Positions 61,001 through 64,000 of a DNA stretch of 64,000 nt are shown in pieces; the stretch's first letter is position 1, and each line of letters starts with the position of its first letter. Origin of the DNA: Lysobacter panacisoli (GTDB taxonomy: Bacteria > Pseudomonadota > Gammaproteobacteria > Xanthomonadales > Xanthomonadaceae). The position numbers were made by a program, and so were the translations under genes. The notes under the pieces are model-generated. The model saw only the letters and a list, made by a program, of their open reading frames with translations, had not been told where the DNA came from and ran no database searches. Location: positions 744,001 to 808,000 of the forward strand of contig NZ_VLNU01000001.1 in NCBI RefSeq assembly GCF_009765165.1, read 5' to 3'.

Positions 61001-63127
61001 CGGCGCGCGCGACGCGCTGTCCGCGAGCGGGCCGGTGAGGTTCACCACGATGCTCACGCCGGGACCGGGTGGCAGTGGCGTGGTGCCCGACTGGCAGTTC
61101 AACGTGCCCGTGCCGCTGACGGTGCAGGTCCATCCGGGCGGCGCGGTCACGCTCGCGCTGGTGCGTCCCGGCAGGAAGCCCGGCAGCGTGTCTTCCAGGA
61201 TCACGCCGATCGTGGCGTCGGGGCCGGCATTGCTCACCACGATGGTGTAGCTCATGCCGGTGTAGTCGATCGGCAGCGTGTTGTCGGCGTCGCCTGCACC
61301 ATTCGTCTGCTTGGTCACGCTGAGGTCGGATCGCAGCGGGCTCGGACGCACGCCGGAGCCGTTGCAGTCGTTGCCCGGCTCCTGATCGCCGACACCGCCG
61401 TCGGTGGTGGGCTCGCTGGAACCGCCGGAGCCACCCGTGCACGCGTTGTTGGTCAACGTCGTGCCGTCGGCCTCCGGGTGCGCAAAGGACTGGATGCGCA
61501 GCGGCGGCGCCGGCCCCACCGGCAACGGCAGCGCGCTCGCGTTCAGCGTGCAGGTCACCACCTGCTGCGCCGGTGGCGCTGCGTACGGTGTGGCCGAACA
61601 CGTCCACGGCGTGGTGTCGGACGGGAAGTACTCTTCGCCCGGCGCCAGTACGTCGACGACCTGAACATCGCCCGTCGCGGGACGCGGGCCGTTGTTGGTC
61701 ACGTTGATGGTCGAGGTGGCGATGTAGCCGCTTCCCGCCGGCGGCGTCGGGCCCGGACCCGGCCAGATCGGAATCACGCTGGGCGACTTCGACTTGGTCA
61801 ACGCGAGGTCGGCGCCGTCGGGAATCACCGTGAAGTTCACGGTGCCGGCGTTGTTGCCCGGCACCGGATCGGGCGTCGGCGAATCGACGGTTGCGGTGTT
61901 GATCTGGTTGCCGGAGCTTCCCGGCCCGGTCGACGGCACCAGTGCCGTCACGGTGAACGTCGCGCTCTCGCCGACGGCGAGCGTGGCCGGTGGCGTCAGG
62001 ACGCAGTTGAACGCGGTGTCGCCGGGCGTCGTGCATACCCAGCCAGCCGCCGCCGTCGTGGACTGGATGATGAATCCGGCCGGCATTGGGTCGCTGAAAT
62101 TCACCGCCGCCGCGGGGCTTGGACCGTTGTTGGTGACGGTCAACTCGAACGTGATGAGCTGCCCCGGCAGCGCGGGAACAGGTGCGGCTGTCTTGGTCAT
62201 CTGCAGATCCGCACCGGCCGCCACCGTGACCGTCGCGCTGCCGGTGTTGTTGCCGGGATTCGGATCGGGCGTGCCGTTGGCGGTGACTGTTGCCGTATTC
62301 ACCAGGTCGCCGCTTGCGGCGGTGACCGTCGCGCGGAATGTGTACGTCGCGCTGGCGCCGACCGCGAGTGGGCCTGCGAAGGTGCCGTTCTGTGCGTTGA
62401 AGGTCCAACCCGTGCCCGATGCGCTGCCCGGTACGAATGTCGTGCCGGCGGGCAGCACGTCGTTGACGGCGAAATTGCTCGACGGACTCGGGCCGTTGTT
62501 GACGACGGTGACGGTGTAGGTGACTTCGGTGCCCGCGACCACCGGGTTCGGCGACGCTGTCTTCGTCAGTGCGAGATCGCCCGCATCGATCAGCGTGGTG
62601 TTCTGCGAGACGACGTTGTCGCCGACGTTGGTGTCGCCGGCGAAGAACGGATCGCTCGGCGGCAACGTATTCAGCGGCGTCGTCGCCGGCGGCAGCGGCG
62701 CATGGCCGATGGCGGCGGTGGTGACCACGGTGCCGGGTGCGAGCCCCGCGGTGCTCACCTGCAATTGGAAGGTGGTAGGCGTCGGTGGATCGGTGCCGGT
62801 CACGCTGCCCAGGCTGCACACCACGCGTGTGCTAACCACCGGATCGACCGAGCAGTTCGCGGGCAGGTTCACCGCAGTCGCACCGGGCGGCAGATCGAAC
62901 AGCACGAACGTGTCGTCGACCGTGTCCAGATCGCTGTTGAGGACGGTCACCTCATAGGTGATCACGCCACCGGCCGGCGTCGGATCGGAGCCGGTGTCGG
63001 AGAACTCGGACACCTGCAGGTTCGCCGCATGCGACGGCGCCGCCCAGCCTGCGAGGACGAAGAGCAGCACGAACAACGCAAACGCGAACGCACGCCTCGT
63101 GTGCCCGAACGGCCGTGAACGTTCCAT
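52022..63127 (-). CDS. Giant surface protein: DUF11 repeats, SdrD-B-like domains and C-terminal outer-membrane barrel
   Basis: A protein of about 3,700 residues. From the chosen ATG it starts with a signal peptide (AFAFALFVLLFVLAGWAAPSHA). About eight DUF11 repeats follow (to about residue 1285), each opening ADLALTKT-like and closing DPVPGNN-like. Then come alternating SdrD-B/Cna-B-like domains (for example GRVYYDNNKNGVVDADETGI) and two more DUF11 domains (about 1285-2510). A Pro/Thr-rich linker (about 2510-2640), an Ig-like domain (near 2650) and a barrel-like C-terminus (about 2770-3701, ending GAFIRLRFKFDENLF) complete it. The frame is open to a GTG at 63208; other ATGs exist at 63163. 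It is probably anchored in the outer membrane. Ligand unknown. Confidence 0.88.
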   Translation of the reverse strand: MERSRPFGHTRRAFAFALFVLLFVLAGWAAPSHAANLQVSEFSDTGSDPTPAGGVITYEVTVLNSDLDTVDDTFVLFDLPPGATAVNLPANCSVDPVVSTRVVCSLGSVTGTDPPTPTTFQLQVSTAGLAPGTVVTTAAIGHAPLPPATTPLNTLPPSDPFFAGDTNVGDNVVSQNTTLIDAGDLALTKTASPNPVVAGTEVTYTVTVVNNGPSPSSNFAVNDVLPAGTTFVPGSASGTGWTFNAQNGTFAGPLAVGASATYTFRATVTAASGDLVNTATVTANGTPDPNPGNNTGSATVTVAAGADLQMTKTAAPVPALPGQLITFELTVTNNGPSPAAAVNFSDPMPAGFIIQSTTAAAGWVCTTPGDTAFNCVLTPPATLAVGESATFTVTALVPSTGPGSSGNQINTATVDSPTPDPVPGNNAGTVNFTVIPDGADLALTKSKSPSVIPIWPGPGPTPPAGSGYIATSTINVTNNGPRPATGDVQVVDVLAPGEEYFPSDTTPWTCSATPYAAPPAQQVVTCTLNASALPLPVGPAPPLRIQSFAHPEADGTTLTNNACTGGSGGSSEPTTDGGVGDQEPGNDCNGSGVRPSPLRSDLSVTKQTNGAGDADNTLPIDYTGMSYTIVVSNAGPDATIGVILEDTLPGFLPGRTSASVTAPPGWTCTVSGTGTLNCQSGTTPLPPGPGVSIVVNLTGPLADSASRAPEACGAITTPAGSWCNRAGVAIDPNVAGSSGEVDVSNNQGADFVRVPRVANVQTTAKTIVTGSPGAVGQDTVYRIDYTNQGPSLAPAVVFRDVISLVDNDPGFLLTVISRTGAGAQNCNALTSPTVAAQPGAGGIIYTTVGSTAGTVTIVCTPLDMPGGQTESLNVTLRPRANLTSLPTRVYNNLADFFFDYDNDGNADLSGGIDGNGAFEYNDIDTDADDEKSASLTIEVGDVDLIVNKLDVGFPNGVDPLGYDPTDPSANFITYQITVQNLGPSVATGVVVTDTITPPPGRTVQLIGESDNPNGPFQLTAGICQITGSNPTTGAPLQVACLVPGAGFPNNVNGVIAPGATSTAYLQFQYQSQPGAGGDTILNVASADSIEPEADAANNTENETTSVRSRVDLGVTKHVVSGATPPAADPNAALPPDITTVSIREPFYFVFDVVNNGPGNSVSLDRTGSSPLNGDGTIISDSLPPGVVVTGAATWQKVGPAVAAVPDGQPNGSGACLLAGQNLSCSAGDVTFNPGQPGRVRVIVPVRFDTVPAGGTVNNTATVTTQQVDNVPGNNTSTVPITVTASSLAGTVFQDRDRSTGNGGIPQDASIEPRIPGVVLALSGVDAFGNPVNLNATTDANGDYLFADLSPSNASGYTIVETQPAGFVNGPIDPPTTGPQAPSLGGNYARGTPDSSYAAISVPAATAGVRYHFPELSNASLSGFLYVDADFNNVRTVGTDPVIAGATVELLNAGTSTVVQTVTADANGAYLFSNLDPNVVYTLREPLPTGTFRNRPSAINPGTINGVACTTGCTPGTAVGGDAATTDRISVIDLSAGVGTGEGLNFNFGEEPSGSSLSGRVWLDISNDGTIDGAETGIASVTVTLTGTDQGGVAVNQSITTDANGNYLFAGLVPGTYTITEPDQPPGTLNGATVAGNAGGTATDVLTVPSAISAIALGLDQAGINYDFGEIPAASIRGRVYYDNNKNGVVDADETGIPNVTITLEGDDDLPTTLAAANAITPLAAVAARSVVSDASGNYVFDNLRPGTYTVTEPDQPPDTTNGVTTAGTVNGAPMGVATPIEVVPSAISNIVLLPGQTAVDENFGEVADTPDLVVSKSADPARFTVNNAATYTIRVRNIGPRPTAGQYQVDDRLPVGVTLAAVPTGNGWTCAGAVGADRFSCTSQTLILNGATSPDTITVPVTVGAAAAPASPVHNAVIVRGGGEDAAHSPSAAEQGAFDGDVTQLPLCDPAITQNACRIQSEVQAAASLSGTVWFDVGSEDALLDGGDQRLQGWTVEVLDQATGTVVRTGTTAADGSYRFEDLLPATRFLVRFRHPQSGVLWGFPVTGETAAGPAAPCQTDAAVASGTASTCRVDENGITQLEVVLRSGDNLPQQSLPVDPSGVVYDAVSRDPVPNSIVTLAPVGICANYDPATSILNGGQGGYNVEGNNISMQVGSDGYYLFLFGPGAPPRCEFSLTVTPPGGYTFRSSLIPPEGSALSPPGAVGTTFQVQPQPTPPTGPVGPATTYYLGLFAGSGTANIVHNHLPLDPSVPPGLVITKTGDRQIVEVGDTLLYTITIRQTAGEALDTVNVVDNLPPGFTYIDGTARADGRGIADPLGKPGPRLVFNVGPIRPGQQIQLSYRVRIGVGSMQGDGINRAQAFGCSIDGGCVDPGTLQPLPGTVPSNRAQYRVRVTGGVFTDEGCVLGKIFVDGNNNHVQDSEELGIPGVRFYFEDGTWMVSDSEGKYSYCGLPPKSHTLKVDASTLPTGSRLTTSSNRNLGDANSLFIDLKNGELHRADFIEGSGSNEVLEQVKARRTQGETSAPETEIQGAPLSFQTQPLGAPSGATTTARQLPSIVAPRGTARPAGVGIGGGIDTRVPATTADAASPTGDVAPSSDIAPTPIDATPATEPVDHRFEPALGTPAALYPQTPSTTGEPPHAVEVQSGNVDYSVNTDVEIVRVDVDRDGVPADGQSPVHVIVQLLGEDERPLAGERFATIEYSGGRVQLPGGRTDELGPGRLDADRVTPGIQLPVKDGRAEFDLLAPDVPQDVLLRITAGGVAAENTVSFLPEMRDLLATGLIEGVVNFRNGGSLDPVRRDDGFDRDIRRWEREFNSGKANAAARTAFFVKGTIKGEYLLTAAYDSDKEVRGRLLRDIRPEEFYPVYGDSSLRGFDAQSAERLYVRIDKNRSYLLYGDFQTGDSLASQTGVAQDGKIVMRSLGNYNRTATGFGWHFEGKRVRGNVFAMEDSLRQVIDEFPSQGSGPYGLSNSAVLEGSERVEVVTRDRNQPSRIITVRPLARLVDYSFEPFSGRILLNQFLPGFDSELNPISLRITYELDQGTEKFWVYGVDAQFRLTKNVEAGAAYVNDENPFAPFRMGSANLGFRFGKNTWMVLEAARTESEVNTNSINQFATPGLKDLSGEVEGDAYRLEFGHDGKTFDASVFAGRSDPAFNNPSSPLYGGRGEYDLELTWAVNERFEIYVEALRSEDRNPDGGDRNAGGAGVRIDATKRLTLDLGVRSIRETIGAYSPWSISPPFGGTGGLSGGFATGAAGGALGYGQQPLDPLTGLPVIRSEGTVPNSDLPIGTELESDTVHAGAGYKINDKFVIGGEYEQDVNGEDRNRVALGVDYRLKERNRLYGRYEKQTGLASAYGITTTDREADALVFGIDSTYVKDTQVFSEYRMRDAISGRDVQMASGIRNDWDITEGLRLSTAAEHVKIYDGDTGDTTALAFGLDYSANPLWRGAMRLEYRVSGDVEGTATDEEFNTTLFQLLWARKLNRDWTLLARNYLLATDYQSRGDVLQDRFQLGVAYRDTDHNRINALARYEYKIESDKSGIGIAGLPQQNVGQDIRTAAHILSTHADWHPSRPWWLTGRVAAKWQEDRFSYNDGGRVDDRFRGVLVSGRVVYDITENWDVGVLASTFQGDYDANQYAYGVEIGRLLRQNLWLSVGYNFVGFEGDPDLTGYEYTDEGAFIRLRFKFDENLFQRDDDRYRKPAQK

Positions 63128-63510
63128 CGCTCTGCGACTGCCCGGACAGACGTACGACTTCATCAAGCCCACGCCAGTCGAGCATCGACGTTCACGTTTC
63201 CGTGACACCGATGCGCGGTTATGGCCGTCTCGGCCTCGCCCCTGACGACGCCGGAATTTAGCCGTTGTTCACGATTTCTCGTTAGATACCAATCGCGTCG
63301 TGAACGAACTGTTCACGACTTTCCAACGATATCTCTAGGTCTTCGCGCGCATGCACCGCTGAATGGATCGCAGCGCGTCTCCCCGCATGCGAGGTTCGAT
63401 GCGTTACTCAGGTTCCACTCGGCGCGGAATACACACGCGCGCGAAATCGGCCCTCGCGTGAGGTTGCGGCCCGCGCATGCGCACAGGCCGCAACGTGTCG
63501 AACGTCGAGC
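63128..63510. other. Upstream region of the giant surface-protein gene
   Basis: About 380 bp that is less GC-rich than the neighbourhood. It should hold the promoter of the surface-protein operon. It carries several GTTCACGA half-sites (see the dyad at 63297). The remainder, to the arylsulfatase stop, shows no gene I can support. Confidence 0.5.
63297..63319. promoter_or_regulatory. Operator-like dyad with GTTCACGA half-sites
   Basis: Inverted repeat GTCGTGAAC - GAACT - GTTCACGAC (9-bp perfect arms, 5-bp spacer). A third half-site, GTTCACGA, lies at 63267-63274. They sit 140-190 bp upstream of the surface-protein start in an AT-richer stretch. The layout suits a dimeric regulator; its identity is unknown. 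Confidence 0.6.
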
Positions 63511-64000
63511 TCACGAGCCCGACGACGCGTCCTTCATCTTCTCCAGCACCCGATCGAGACTGAAGCTGGCCGCCTTCTGCCGAGGCGGGAATTCCTTGAA
63601 GGTCATCAGGAACTCCTGGACGATCGCCTGCGCGGGCACCAGCAGGTAGATGTGCCTGAACATCCAGTCGTAGAACGTGTTCGAGGTGATCTCGGCACGC
63701 TCATATGGATCCATCCGCAGGTTGAAGATATAGGGCGTGCGCAGCACCACGAACGGCTCCTGCCAGATCTTGAGCGTGCCTGGCACGCGCTGCTCCATGA
63801 ACAGCATCTTCCAGTTGTCGTAGCGCAACGCCGCGACATCGCCTTCGTCGGTGAAGTAGATGAACCCGGGACGCGGGCTCTTCGCTTCTTTCCCCGTCAA
63901 ATACGGCAGCAGGTTGTAACCATCGAGGTGGACCTTGAAGGTCTTGCCGCCGATCTTCAGCCCCTTCTTGAGTTTCTCCTTGACGTCAGGGTCGCCCGCG
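63511..64000 (-). CDS. Arylsulfatase-like enzyme, C-terminal part, cut by window edge
   Basis: The last 163 codons of a sulfatase-family protein; the start lies beyond the right edge. Family features in this C-terminal domain are FKVHLDGYNLLPYLTGKE, then GFIYFTDEGDVAALRYDNWKMLFMEQ, and PYIFNLRMDPYERAEITSN near residue 90 of the fragment. The catalytic formylglycine site is in the missing N-terminal part, so activity cannot be assessed. The stop is 300-400 bp from the surface-protein start, and the gene is on the same strand. Confidence 0.85.
   Translation of the reverse strand, partial: AGDPDVKEKLKKGLKIGGKTFKVHLDGYNLLPYLTGKEAKSPRPGFIYFTDEGDVAALRYDNWKMLFMEQRVPGTLKIWQEPFVVLRTPYIFNLRMDPYERAEITSNTFYDWMFRHIYLLVPAQAIVQEFLMTFKEFPPRQKAASFSLDRVLEKMKDASSGS

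Overview
This 64 kb window is chromosomal DNA from a GC-rich gammaproteobacterium. The gene content, the protein sequences (PurC, TrpE, HmgA/HppD, a long TrpS, a PhoPQ-like pair, an ExeM-like nuclease) and small entericidin-like lipoproteins point to the Lysobacteraceae/Xanthomonadaceae, most likely Lysobacter or a close relative. This placement comes from recognising protein families, not from a database search. I see no insertion sequence, prophage, CRISPR array or plasmid function. Composition looks even, and most genes are core or lineage-core housekeeping genes.

Left part (1-10 kb): a split tryptophan biosynthesis region (trpD fragment, trpG, then trpE 3.7 kb away). A two-component system, a small secreted basic protein and a zinc-ribbon protein lie between the trp genes. 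A YegS-like lipid kinase, the overlapping rpe-rraA pair, a short membrane J-protein and purC (TTG start) follow. From 10 to 24 kb come an Mpo1-like membrane protein, a diiron-type metallo-beta-lactamase-fold protein, an EamA exporter, an epimerase-like protein, NhaA and a Na+/Ca2+ exchanger. Next is a tyrosine/homogentisate catabolic pair (hmgA, hppD) with a divergent MarR regulator and a clear operator lying inside the hppD promoter. An M14 peptidase, a POT peptide transporter, a Nudix hydrolase and kynA complete this part.

Middle (24.5-37 kb): a large secreted nuclease with DUF11 repeats and a strong terminator. It is followed by a 2-oxoacid dehydrogenase operon (E1 alpha, E1 beta, SH3-like protein, cupin, E2; no E3), a VOC protein, a GAF-GGDEF cyclase, an MBL hydrolase and trpS. 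From 37 to 41 kb is an envelope/stress cluster: CsbD, an ECF sigma factor, a membrane anti-sigma candidate and a DUF4097 protein, flanked by two paralogous entericidin-like lipoproteins. Then come arginase, tRNA-Thr(TGT), and the birA-coaX-SPOR operon.

Right part (45-64 kb): an MtfA-like peptidase (TTG start), a PepSY-phoP-phoQ operon, a CtlX-like amidinotransferase overlapping dusA, then a two-gene surface module. That module is a ~3,700-residue secreted protein built of DUF11 and SdrD-B-like domains ending in an outer-membrane barrel, with an OmpA-domain protein 11 bp downstream. The right edge holds the C-terminus of an arylsulfatase. A dispersed hairpin repeat family (about 57 bp) sits at gene ends at 10.1-10.3 kb and 32.9-33.1 kb, with a short form at 18.0 kb. 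The giant surface protein and its OmpA partner, together with the sigma/entericidin cluster, are the most interesting content.
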